Assembly (NCBI RefSeq): GCF_002335525.1
Contig: NZ_BDUF01000014.1
Coordinates: forward strand, 1-45,573
Direction of reading: 5' to 3'
DNA: 45,573 nt
DNA from: Effusibacillus lacus
GTDB lineage: Bacteria > Bacillota > Bacilli > Tumebacillales > Effusibacillaceae
Shown here: positions 8,846 through 15,239 of the stretch, in pieces
Position numbering within the stretch: position 1 is the first letter of the stretch
How the letters are laid out: each line of letters begins with the position of its first letter
The notes under the pieces: generated by a model
Seen by the model: the letters and a program-made list of their open reading frames with translations, nothing else
Told to the model about the DNA's origin: nothing
The model's database searches: none
Position numbers and translations under genes: made by a program

Positions 8846-8884
8846 GTGTTCCGTATTACAGAACACAGTTCCCAAAATCTACAA
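8846..8884 (-). promoter_or_regulatory. Malate synthase promoter with operator over the -10 box
   Basis: On the minus strand, TTGTAG (8884-8879) and TGTAAT (8860-8855) with an 18-bp spacer form a plausible promoter. A 21-bp palindrome centred on 8856 (8846-8866) covers the -10. Its outer arms GTGTTC/GAACAC and inner GTA/TAC are perfect, with one mismatched pair. The divergent IclR protein is the natural candidate to bind here. Confidence 0.55.
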
Positions 8885-8926
8885 CCATCATATCATTTGC
8901 TTCCGGAATCGTAAATAGAGAATTTT

Positions 8927-8961
8927 CTTGCATTGCAAGCGGGTGACAGATTTGGTATGCT
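8927..8961 (+). promoter_or_regulatory. Promoter and 13-bp palindrome upstream of the IclR gene
   Basis: TTGCAA (8933-8938), a 17-bp spacer and TATGCT (8956-8961) form a sigma-A-like promoter. A perfect palindrome CTTGCA-T-TGCAAG (8927-8939) covers the -35 box, suggesting repression of the iclR gene. Its sequence differs from the palindrome at the aceB promoter, so the two may bind different proteins. Confidence 0.5.
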
Positions 8962-8983
8962 CTGCGGCAGGAGGGGTTCATTC

Positions 8984-9751
8984 ATGGAAGAAGGCGTAAA
9001 ATCGGTGGAACGGGCTTTGCAGATCCTGGAACGGGTGAGCCTCGCCAAAAATGGAATCGGTGTGACCGAGCTGGCGAAAGAACTGAACATGTACAAGAGT
9101 ACAATTCACCGGGTACTTGCCACGTTAACCCATCTGGGATACATCGAACAGGATCCGGAGACGGAGCGGTACAAACTGGGGTACAAGCTGTTGGAAGTTT
9201 CCTCGCGGCTCTTGAATAATCTGGACATTCGCCGGGAAGCCATGCCCTACCTGCAGGAACTGACCGATCTCACCAACGAGGTGGTTCACCTGGTGGTATT
9301 GAATAAGGGACAAGTCGTTTATATAGAGAAAGTGGAAGGAACTGAGACAATCCGTATGCACAGCCGGGTCGGAAACCGGGCGCCCGTCCACTGCACAGGT
9401 GTGGGCAAAGCGATTCTTGCCTACCTGCCGGAAGCGCAAGTACGGGAAATCATTCGCCAATACGGCCTGGAACCCCACACCCCAAAGACTCTGTCAACAC
9501 TTGAAGATTTGCTTCAGGATCTGCAACAGATCAGGGAGCGGGGATATGCACTGGATGACGAGGAAAACGAACTGGGAATCACGTGTGTCGCAGCCCCTAT
9601 TTTTGACCATACGGGGTCGGTCGCGGCTTCGATATCGGTTTCGGCCCCTACCATCCGCATGCAGCCCCAGCGCATTGAGCAGCTGGCCCAGCAAGTTCGC
9701 AAGATTGGACTCAAGATTTCTGCCCGGTTGGGATATCGGGGAACCTTATGA
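8984..9751 (+). CDS. IclR-family transcriptional regulator
   Basis: A 255-residue regulator. The N-terminal winged helix-turn-helix spans about residues 5-65: SVERALQILERVSL, then VTELAKELNMYKSTIHRVLA. The C-terminal effector-binding domain (about 80-250) contains HSRVGNRAPVHCTGVGKAIL, GYALDDEENELGITCVAAPI and ASISVSAPT, all typical of IclR. ATG 8984 has CAGGAGGGG upstream. It is divergent from malate synthase, so control of glyoxylate use is a reasonable inference; E. coli IclR represses aceBAK. The stop overlaps the next start (ATGA), so the small downstream gene is co-translated. Confidence 0.92.
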   Translation: MEEGVKSVERALQILERVSLAKNGIGVTELAKELNMYKSTIHRVLATLTHLGYIEQDPETERYKLGYKLLEVSSRLLNNLDIRREAMPYLQELTDLTNEVVHLVVLNKGQVVYIEKVEGTETIRMHSRVGNRAPVHCTGVGKAILAYLPEAQVREIIRQYGLEPHTPKTLSTLEDLLQDLQQIRERGYALDDEENELGITCVAAPIFDHTGSVAASISVSAPTIRMQPQRIEQLAQQVRKIGLKISARLGYRGTL

Positions 9752-10104
9752 CGAGTAGGCGCCGTTTTGCCGGACGGGAATACGGTGATGCCAACGGCAA
9801 TATCAATTACGAGCAGCTGTCCGCAGCCAAGGCGTCGGAACTCAAGCAGTTGTTGGCAGAGATCACTCCCTATTTCGACCGCCTGAACCATCACAAATCC
9901 AGTAAGGAAGTTCTGAGTTCCGAGGAATTCAATGCCTATATTGAAGCGGAGATGACCCTCGAGACTATCCGCGCCAAAACGGGCCTGACAGGGAACAAGG
10001 GGCCCATTCAGGCAAATGACATCCCGACTGAACTGAGAGCCGAATTTGAGCAGGCAGAGCAGGTACTAAAAGAAACCAACCGGAAAATCACCGGCAACAA
10101 CTAA
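9748..10104 (+). CDS. Hypothetical 118-residue protein coupled to the IclR gene
   Basis: I do not recognise a family. The protein is charged, soluble and mostly helical, with no membrane segment and no cysteines. Central heptad-like stretches (ASELKQLLAEITPYFDRLNH, AEFEQAEQVLKE) suggest helical bundling. Its ATG overlaps the IclR stop (ATGA), implying translational coupling. A strong terminator follows. Confidence 0.7.
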   Translation: MTSRRRFAGREYGDANGNINYEQLSAAKASELKQLLAEITPYFDRLNHHKSSKEVLSSEEFNAYIEAEMTLETIRAKTGLTGNKGPIQANDIPTELRAEFEQAEQVLKETNRKITGNN

Positions 10105-10140
10105 AGACTGGCTGCTAATCGCCGCCTCCTTTCAATGGCA

Positions 10141-10168
10141 AGCCCCCGTTTTTTACGCGGGGGCTTTC
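10141..10168 (+). terminator. Terminator of the iclR-hypothetical operon
   Basis: The stem AGCCCCCG/CGGGGGCT with a T-rich loop is followed by TTTC. It lies 37 bp after the stop codon. Confidence 0.85.
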
Positions 10169-10261
10169 TCACATTTCCCTCTCACAGTTCCCTTGTCTTT
10201 TCCCTGTGGATGTGCGACACTGAGACTAACTTCATACGAATTTGCTATGACTAAGCTTGAA

Positions 10262-10368
10262 TCGGTAGCTAGGGTTCCGCCCCGTGGATCGGGGGTCTGC
10301 GACCGAGCGCTACAGGATCCTGCCGGATGGCGGGAGGCACCTACTGGAATAAAATGCCCGAGGGGGAC
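10262..10368 (+). ncRNA. ykkC-superfamily riboswitch aptamer candidate
   Basis: The leader carries the ykkC hallmark CTAGGGTTCCG (10269-10279). It is followed by a hairpin CCCCG/CGGGG, then GCGACCGAGCGC (10299-10310), matching the conserved CCGAG element, a GC-rich second domain, and GGAATAAAATGCCCG (10346-10360), matching the conserved ATAAAAGCCCG-type segment. GTAG (10265-10268) can pair with CTAC (10341-10344) as the closing helix. Known ligands of this superfamily are guanidine (subtype 1), ppGpp, PRPP and nucleoside diphosphates (subtype 2 variants). The nearest downstream gene is a nucleotide pyrophosphatase, which would suit the nucleoside-diphosphate variant. I have not folded or searched it. 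Confidence 0.6.
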
Positions 10369-10428
10369 GGCTTGGTGTGTTTGCTCATGCACACCGAACC
10401 ATCCCACACCGGGCATTTTTATTTTTTT
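10354..10428 (+). terminator. Riboswitch-linked intrinsic terminator
   Basis: ATGCCCG (10354-10360), which is part of the conserved aptamer segment, can instead pair with CGGGCAT (10410-10416). That stem encloses a second hairpin with GGTGTG/CACACC arms, and TTTTTATTTTTTT follows. Competition between aptamer and terminator indicates ligand-controlled transcription termination. Confidence 0.75.
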
Positions 10429-10446
10429 CGTAAGCTCTCGAAGTAA

Positions 10447-10610
10447 GGGATTTTGAGTCTCTTATTTGTCCTTGGAGGCAGCTTTTCTCAAAATAGGGGT
10501 GTTTGAGGTACTTACTTAGACCTGATCGGTGAGTCCATGGTCAAAACCCCTAAGATAAATACCTGAGAATCACTTATCTCAAAAAATGACCAATAGAGAA
10601 GGAAGATAAG
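10447..10610. repeat. Intergenic element with imperfect repeats (copy A)
   Basis: No gene is seen here. The stretch holds imperfect repeated and inverted motifs: GGGATTTTGAGTCTCTTATT, AATAGGGGTGTTTGAGGTA, and a reverse partner ACCCCTAAGATAAATACCT. A related stretch occurs near 33.23-33.38 kb. The function is unknown; it is part of the long leader between the riboswitch terminator and the next gene. Confidence 0.4.
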
Positions 10611-10668
10611 ATTCTTAAGGTCCCTTATTTATAAAAAGCAAGTGGCAGGAAACAAGGAGGAGGATTTC

Positions 10669-11259
10669 ATGGAACTGATCTTGGCGACCTGGAACGAATC
10701 GAAGAAAAAGTGGCTGCAGCAAGGTATGGCGGATCTGCCGCTGTCTACGAGGATCCTCCTGCCAGGCGAAGTGGAGGATGTGGAGGAAACGGGAAGCACC
10801 TTTGCAGAGAATGCCCTGCTTAAGGCACGTGCGGTGGGACACCGTCCGGACGCTATCGTGGTGGCGGAAGATTCGGGTTTATGTGTGGATGCACTGAACG
10901 GGTTCCCGGGAGTACGTACTGCCCGTTGGGCGCCGGGGACAGACAATGACCGCAGCGCACTGCTGCTGAAGAAGTTGCAGGATGTTCCGCCCGGGAAACG
11001 CACCGCAGCGTTCTGCAGCGCGGCAGCCGTGCTCTTTCCCGATGGACGGGAGGCGGTATATGAAGGACGGTTGGACGGTCAGATTGCCTTGTATGCTGTA
11101 GGGGAACTGTCGGACGGGTATGACCGGATTTTTCAATTATCGGGTGGATTGACGATTGCACAACTGGGTCGTGAGAAAGTGGAACCGGTCGACCACAGAC
11201 GGCAGGCGCTTGCCAAACTTGCAACAGGAATTCGGCAGTGGCTGGGAGGTCGAGTCTGA
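10669..11259 (+). CDS. RdgB/HAM1-like non-canonical purine NTP pyrophosphatase
   Basis: A 196-residue protein of the HAM1/RdgB family. Such enzymes hydrolyse XTP, dITP and ITP to monophosphates, keeping deaminated purines out of nucleic acid. Recognisable parts are the N-terminal ILATWNESKK, GSTFAENALLKARA, and AEDSGLCVDALNGFPGV. It diverges from typical RdgB: EDSGL for DDSGL, GYDRIF for the usual GYDPIF, and HRRQAL for SHRGRAL. The substrate range could therefore differ. ATG 10669 follows AAGGAGGAGG. It overlaps the transporter gene (TGATG) and lies downstream of the ykkC-like riboswitch, which probably controls both. Confidence 0.85.
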   Translation: MELILATWNESKKKWLQQGMADLPLSTRILLPGEVEDVEETGSTFAENALLKARAVGHRPDAIVVAEDSGLCVDALNGFPGVRTARWAPGTDNDRSALLLKKLQDVPPGKRTAAFCSAAAVLFPDGREAVYEGRLDGQIALYAVGELSDGYDRIFQLSGGLTIAQLGREKVEPVDHRRQALAKLATGIRQWLGGRV

Positions 11260-12209
11260 TGTCGAACCGGTTGGTTGCGATTGGTGCAGGGGTTTTTGTC
11301 ACGTTTCTATGGGCGACCTCTTATATTCTGAACAAGCTGGCGTTTGCCGAAGAAATCCGGCCTTTTACGTTGTCCGGCTTGCGGTACTTGATCGCGGTGC
11401 TGGCCCTGTGGGCGGTTGCCAGCGTCACGGCCCGGGCTCAGCGTCAGAATCGGGACGGGGCTCCAGGCACAGGGCGGACATCCGTCCCCAAGCTCCGCTT
11501 CCCCCATTACCTCCTGTTGGGAATTGCCGGTTATATCATGGCCCAAGGCCTGCAGTATGCGGGGCAGTATTTTGTCACTCCCACTCAAACCAGTTTGCTG
11601 CTTTGCATTGGAAATATCTTTTTTGTACTGGTGGTGGACGCCGTCTGGCTCAAGGAGATTCGCAGCATAAGCAGTCTTGTGGACGTTTTCTGTGCCCTGA
11701 TCGGAATCCTGGCGTATTTCTATCCCTGGAACCTGAACTGGGAAAGTCGGATTGGAATTGGCCTCATTGTACTTTCTTCTGTCGGTTATGCGGTGAACCT
11801 TTCGGCTACCCGGTACTTTCTAAGCCGGTTTGGTTCCAAACTCCAACAGCTTGTCATCAGACCGATGCTGATCGGAGCGATTGGCATGTTGGCAGTTGGC
11901 CCTGCTGTGGAAGGGCTGCCCCCTTTTTCCTGGAAGTTGGCCGGGATTCTGGTCTGGTTGGGGATCGTTAACGGGGCCCTGGCTTTCTATATCTGGACCT
12001 GGAGCCAGAAGGTGCTCCATGCTTACGAGAGCAGCATACTAAACAACCTGGTGCTGATCCAGGTGGCCGTTCTGGATGTCTGGATTCTTGACCGAGAACT
12101 CAGTGTTCTGCAGGGAATCGGACTGCTCGCTACTTTGCTGTCGGTAGCGTATGTGCAACTGGCACCTTTTTTCAACAAACGCAAAGCGGATTCCCGGCCC
12201 ATGCCATAG
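11259..12209 (+). CDS. EamA-family (DMT superfamily) membrane transporter
   Basis: A 316-residue integral membrane protein with about ten hydrophobic helices, built from two EamA repeats. The first begins IGAGVFVTFLWATSYILNKL, the second near SRIGIGLIVLSSVGYAVNLS. EamA proteins export amino acids, metabolites or drugs; the substrate cannot be read from sequence. Its ATG shares one base with the stop of the pyrophosphatase gene (TGATG), and GGGAGG lies upstream. The two genes are therefore one operon under the ykkC-like riboswitch. DMT-superfamily efflux proteins are frequent members of ykkC regulons. Confidence 0.88.
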   Translation: MSNRLVAIGAGVFVTFLWATSYILNKLAFAEEIRPFTLSGLRYLIAVLALWAVASVTARAQRQNRDGAPGTGRTSVPKLRFPHYLLLGIAGYIMAQGLQYAGQYFVTPTQTSLLLCIGNIFFVLVVDAVWLKEIRSISSLVDVFCALIGILAYFYPWNLNWESRIGIGLIVLSSVGYAVNLSATRYFLSRFGSKLQQLVIRPMLIGAIGMLAVGPAVEGLPPFSWKLAGILVWLGIVNGALAFYIWTWSQKVLHAYESSILNNLVLIQVAVLDVWILDRELSVLQGIGLLATLLSVAYVQLAPFFNKRKADSRPMP

Positions 12210-12318
12210 GCTCTCTGTGACTTTGGCAGTCCCCCCAAAAAAGAACTATATTACTAGTGTAAATTGAGGTTCCATCCTGTATGATGATGGTAAAGTTAAT
12301 AACAGGGAGTGTAGGACC

Positions 12319-12603
12319 ATGACTTTGGTGAACGCCATGGAGCATATCATTGAGCATGTATTTGACGAGTTTAAAGAGCGGTATCCGCTCAAATGCGATT
12401 GTGAGCTCTGCAAGACGGACATTCTGGCCCTGACTTTGAACCACATACCGCCCAAGTATGTATCCAGCGATATCGGGGAAGTGCACATCAAAAGTCAGTA
12501 TCTGAACGAACAATTGAAATCGGATGTAATTATCGAGATGACCAAAGCAGCCCAGATTGTGGAGCAAAATCCCCGGCACGCATCCTCAACCCAAGAAGCT
12601 TGA
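12319..12603 (+). CDS. comFB: ComFB-family protein
   Basis: A 94-residue protein with the late-competence ComFB signature. After MTLVNAMEHIIEHVFDE comes the cysteine motif CDCELCKTDILALTLNHIPP (Cys-x-Cys-x2-Cys, probably zinc-binding), then KYVSSDIGEVHIK and LNEQLKSDVIIEMTKA. In Bacillus comFB lies between comFA and comFC, but here it stands alone. ComFB-domain proteins in other phyla have been described as cyclic-di-nucleotide receptors. With two GGDEF-EAL proteins in the window, such a role is a reasonable but untested inference. ATG 12319 follows CAGGGAGTG. Confidence 0.9.
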   Translation: MTLVNAMEHIIEHVFDEFKERYPLKCDCELCKTDILALTLNHIPPKYVSSDIGEVHIKSQYLNEQLKSDVIIEMTKAAQIVEQNPRHASSTQEA

Positions 12604-12633
12604 CATCGGACAAGCCCATCCGGCAAAATTTTG

Positions 12634-12656
12634 GCCCCGGGGGAAACGCCCGGGGC
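12634..12656. terminator. Hairpin between comFB and the permease gene
   Basis: Perfect 8-bp GC-rich arms GCCCCGGG/CCCGGGGC with a 7-nt loop lie between the two convergent genes. The T tract is clearer on the minus strand (AAAATTTT after two bases). Confidence 0.65.
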
Positions 12657-12662
12657 TTGGAA

Positions 12663-14186
12663 TCAGGATTCCAGTTCCTTTTCAATCCGCTCAAGCTCAG
12701 CCTCGCTGACTTTCAAGTGCGCCTCCGGACCTTCAAAGTTGTTCTTGTAATAGGCAAAGTCCATCACCAGAAGCAGCACAAACATGCCGACCAATGCGTA
12801 CAAGGCGTTTTGATTGGGCGGGATCACCATGACCACCGAGATGAATGCAATCCAGATCAAGCTGATCCGATTGATGGGTTTGCTCCAACCCCCCAGGTTC
12901 CAGGGACCCAGATGCTTTGGCAAAAAGATGCCCTTGGCCTCGGCGCGCAACTTCAGATAAATGGGGATCCCGTACGCTGCGTATAAACCGACCACGCTGA
13001 CGGCTGTAAGGAAAGCAAGTGTTGTATAACTGGTGTCAGGTTTGATCGATTTCACAATGTAATCCACCAGGGCCAATGCGAAGGACAGAACAATTACCAG
13101 CCAAATGGCCTTGGCCGGTGTGCGGTACTTATGGCTAATCTCCGCCCAGTGGCGGCTCCAGGGCATACCCTTGTCACGGGAAAAGGCGTACATCATGCGA
13201 GAGAAGGAGGTTACGGAAGACAGCCCGCAGAACCACATCGCCAGTGTCACCAACCAGAGCACGGTTGTGCCAAACGTGCCACCCAGCGCTTCACTGATGA
13301 CATGGATAAAGGCGTTGCTGGCACCCGCTGCCCCTTCAGCGTCCTTGATGGCCAACGTGACAACAGCCAGCATCATGAACCCAAAGACGAAGGAGAAGGC
13401 TACCGAGGTGAAAATCCCCCAAGGGGCGCGCACCCGGGGATTCACTGTCTCTTCGATGGTGTGTGCCGAAGCGTCATACCCCGTGAACGTCCACTGGGCT
13501 TGTAGCAGTCCGATCAGGAATGCCAGCGCATACGGCTTGTCGGAGAACGTTTGCCCTACCTGGAACAGGTAATCGACCGGCTGCAGGCTGTGCTTTGTGA
13601 AGAACGCGAGACTTACAACAAGGATCGCCACGACTCCAATATGATACCAGGCGGAAAAATCATTCAGCCGCGCCACCATCCGGATCCCAATATGATTAAA
13701 GATGCCATGAAGCAACAGGATGATGCCAAATACGATCAGGACCGTTGTTTCCGTGGATTTATACCCGAATGTGGCGGCCAGCAGCGGGTCGGCGAACAGG
13801 GCGCAGGAGTAGTCGATCCCCGCCACAATCCCGATTTGCCCGATAAGGTTGATCCATGCCGTATACCAGCCCCATCTTTTGTTCCCGAGTACGGATGCCC
13901 AATGGTACAAGGCTCCGGCAGTGGGAATTGCGGAAGCCAGTTCGGCCATGGAAGCGGCAATCAACAGCACAAACAGGGCAACCAGCGTCCAGCCCCACCC
14001 CATGATTCCCGGCCCGCCGTAGGTGAGCCCATGGCCATAGAGGGAGACGGCGCCCGTCAAGATTGAGATGATCGAAAACGAGATGGCAAAGTTGGAGAAT
14101 CCGCCCATGTCCCGAAGCAATTCCTGCGCATAGCCAAATTGGTGAAGCAGCTTTTTGTCTTCCAACAGTTGTCTCTGCTTATCCAT
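12663..14186 (-). CDS. APC-superfamily amino acid permease (GABA/amine type)
   Basis: A 507-residue permease with about twelve membrane helices. It starts with the ACT/BAT-family pattern FGYAQELLRDMGGFSNFAIS, and includes AELASAIPTAGALYHWASVL, GYDASAHTIEETVNP and RMMYAFSRDKGMPW. This subfamily imports amino acids such as GABA, or choline and polyamines. It is the last gene of a six-gene operon for gamma-glutamyl amine/GABA breakdown, so GABA or a related amine is the likely substrate. ATG 14186 follows AAGGGAGG. A 45-residue membrane peptide is encoded 31 bp upstream. Confidence 0.9.
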   Translation of the reverse strand: MDKQRQLLEDKKLLHQFGYAQELLRDMGGFSNFAISFSIISILTGAVSLYGHGLTYGGPGIMGWGWTLVALFVLLIAASMAELASAIPTAGALYHWASVLGNKRWGWYTAWINLIGQIGIVAGIDYSCALFADPLLAATFGYKSTETTVLIVFGIILLLHGIFNHIGIRMVARLNDFSAWYHIGVVAILVVSLAFFTKHSLQPVDYLFQVGQTFSDKPYALAFLIGLLQAQWTFTGYDASAHTIEETVNPRVRAPWGIFTSVAFSFVFGFMMLAVVTLAIKDAEGAAGASNAFIHVISEALGGTFGTTVLWLVTLAMWFCGLSSVTSFSRMMYAFSRDKGMPWSRHWAEISHKYRTPAKAIWLVIVLSFALALVDYIVKSIKPDTSYTTLAFLTAVSVVGLYAAYGIPIYLKLRAEAKGIFLPKHLGPWNLGGWSKPINRISLIWIAFISVVMVIPPNQNALYALVGMFVLLLVMDFAYYKNNFEGPEAHLKVSEAELERIEKELES

Positions 14187-14217
14187 CCCCAGTTCCTCCC
14201 TTCAATCAAAATGAACT

Positions 14218-14355
14218 TCAGTCCTTTCCACGAGAATGCAGGAAGTTCTCATGCTTGGACTCATCAAAAGACCGCACCCGTTCATTGGCTTTCCAGCCAA
14301 TGGCCAGAGCCACTGCCACCGTTGCCGCGACAAGCAGGAACCCCAGTACCGTCAT
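14218..14355 (-). CDS. 45-residue single-pass membrane peptide next to the permease
   Basis: The ORF starts at ATG 14355, behind AAGGGAGGTG. It encodes a hydrophobic segment, TVLGFLLVAATVAVALAIGW, followed by a charged tail (KANERVRSFDESKHENF). It sits between the SDR and permease genes of the operon, 31 bp before the permease start. Small single-span proteins encoded beside symporters are known accessory factors in several families; a helper role for this permease is inferred from position only. Confidence 0.7.
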   Translation of the reverse strand: MTVLGFLLVAATVAVALAIGWKANERVRSFDESKHENFLHSRGKD

Positions 14356-14448
14356 GCTTTCACCTCCCTTGTGTCGTGTTCCGCACTTATCGGGGTCCCG
14401 GGTCACATGGCACGACGCTGTAGCCTAAACGGGCCCCCGGCCGTACGA

Positions 14449-15216
14449 TTAGAAGTAGTTGCAGGTGATGCCTCCGTCAATATTGAGGATCGCACCATTG
14501 GTCCAATCCGACTCGTCAGAGGCCAGGTAGATGGCGCAGTTTACAATATCCTCCGGCTTTCCGAAGCGGCCGCTGGGCTGTCGGTTCAGGCGAATCCGCT
14601 TCGCTTCTTCGTCCTTGACCAGCCAATCCATCAACAAGGGGGTCTCGATCGGACCGGGACAGATGGCATTGCTGCGAATCCCCTTTGGCCGGAACTGAAC
14701 AGCCAACGAACGGGTCAGGGAGACAACCGCCCCCTTGGAAGCTGTATAGGCATCTTGCGGTACACTGCAACCCAAGAAGGCCACAAAAGACGCGATGTTG
14801 ATGATGGATCCTTTCTGTTGGCGCAGCATTTCAGGAATCACATACTTGCACATAAGGAACACGCCTTTGACGTTGACGTTCATGACCAGGTCCCAGATAT
14901 CCACCGGAGTATCGATCACCGAATGGTCTTCTGCCGGCATAATCCCTGCATTGTTGTATAAAATGTCAACTTGGCCGAAGCGTTTGACAGCTTCGGCAAC
15001 CGCCTGCTTGACACTTCCCTCAACTGCCACATTGCAGGCGAAGAACTCTACGGAACCGCCTTCCTCCCGTATTTGTTCCGCCGTCTTGCGGCCCGCCTCC
15101 TGATTCAGCTCAAACACGGCCACCTTTGCGCCTTCTCTGGCAAACATCTGTGCGGCGGTTTTGCCCATCCCGCCACCGGCTCCCGTAATGATGCAAACTT
15201 TATCTTGCAACCTCAT
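14449..15216 (-). CDS. Short-chain dehydrogenase/reductase (SDR)
   Basis: A 255-residue classical SDR. The N-terminal Rossmann motif is TGAGGGMG (residues 11-18), the structural motif NNAG follows, and the catalytic triad is Ser of NIASFVAF with YTASK (Tyr, Lys). PGPIETPL and the C-terminal NIDGGITCNYF complete the pattern. An acidic residue after the second strand (VAVFELNQ) suggests NAD preference. It is the fourth gene of the amine-catabolic operon. It might oxidise an alcohol or hydroxy-acid intermediate, or replace a step normally done by another oxidoreductase; the substrate is not evident. Confidence 0.88.
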   Translation of the reverse strand: MRLQDKVCIITGAGGGMGKTAAQMFAREGAKVAVFELNQEAGRKTAEQIREEGGSVEFFACNVAVEGSVKQAVAEAVKRFGQVDILYNNAGIMPAEDHSVIDTPVDIWDLVMNVNVKGVFLMCKYVIPEMLRQQKGSIINIASFVAFLGCSVPQDAYTASKGAVVSLTRSLAVQFRPKGIRSNAICPGPIETPLLMDWLVKDEEAKRIRLNRQPSGRFGKPEDIVNCAIYLASDESDWTNGAILNIDGGITCNYF

Positions 15217-15239
15217 AGTTCCCCCGCCTTTTTTGCATT

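Noticed and set aside
7168-8946. 592-codon plus-strand ORF opposite malate synthase
   Set aside because: It is the antisense shadow of aceB, rich in His, Arg and Phe, without a ribosome binding site.
10193-10456. 87-codon ORFs on both strands in the riboswitch region
   Set aside because: They cover conserved RNA elements and a terminator, have Cys/Pro-rich non-protein-like composition and no ribosome binding site.
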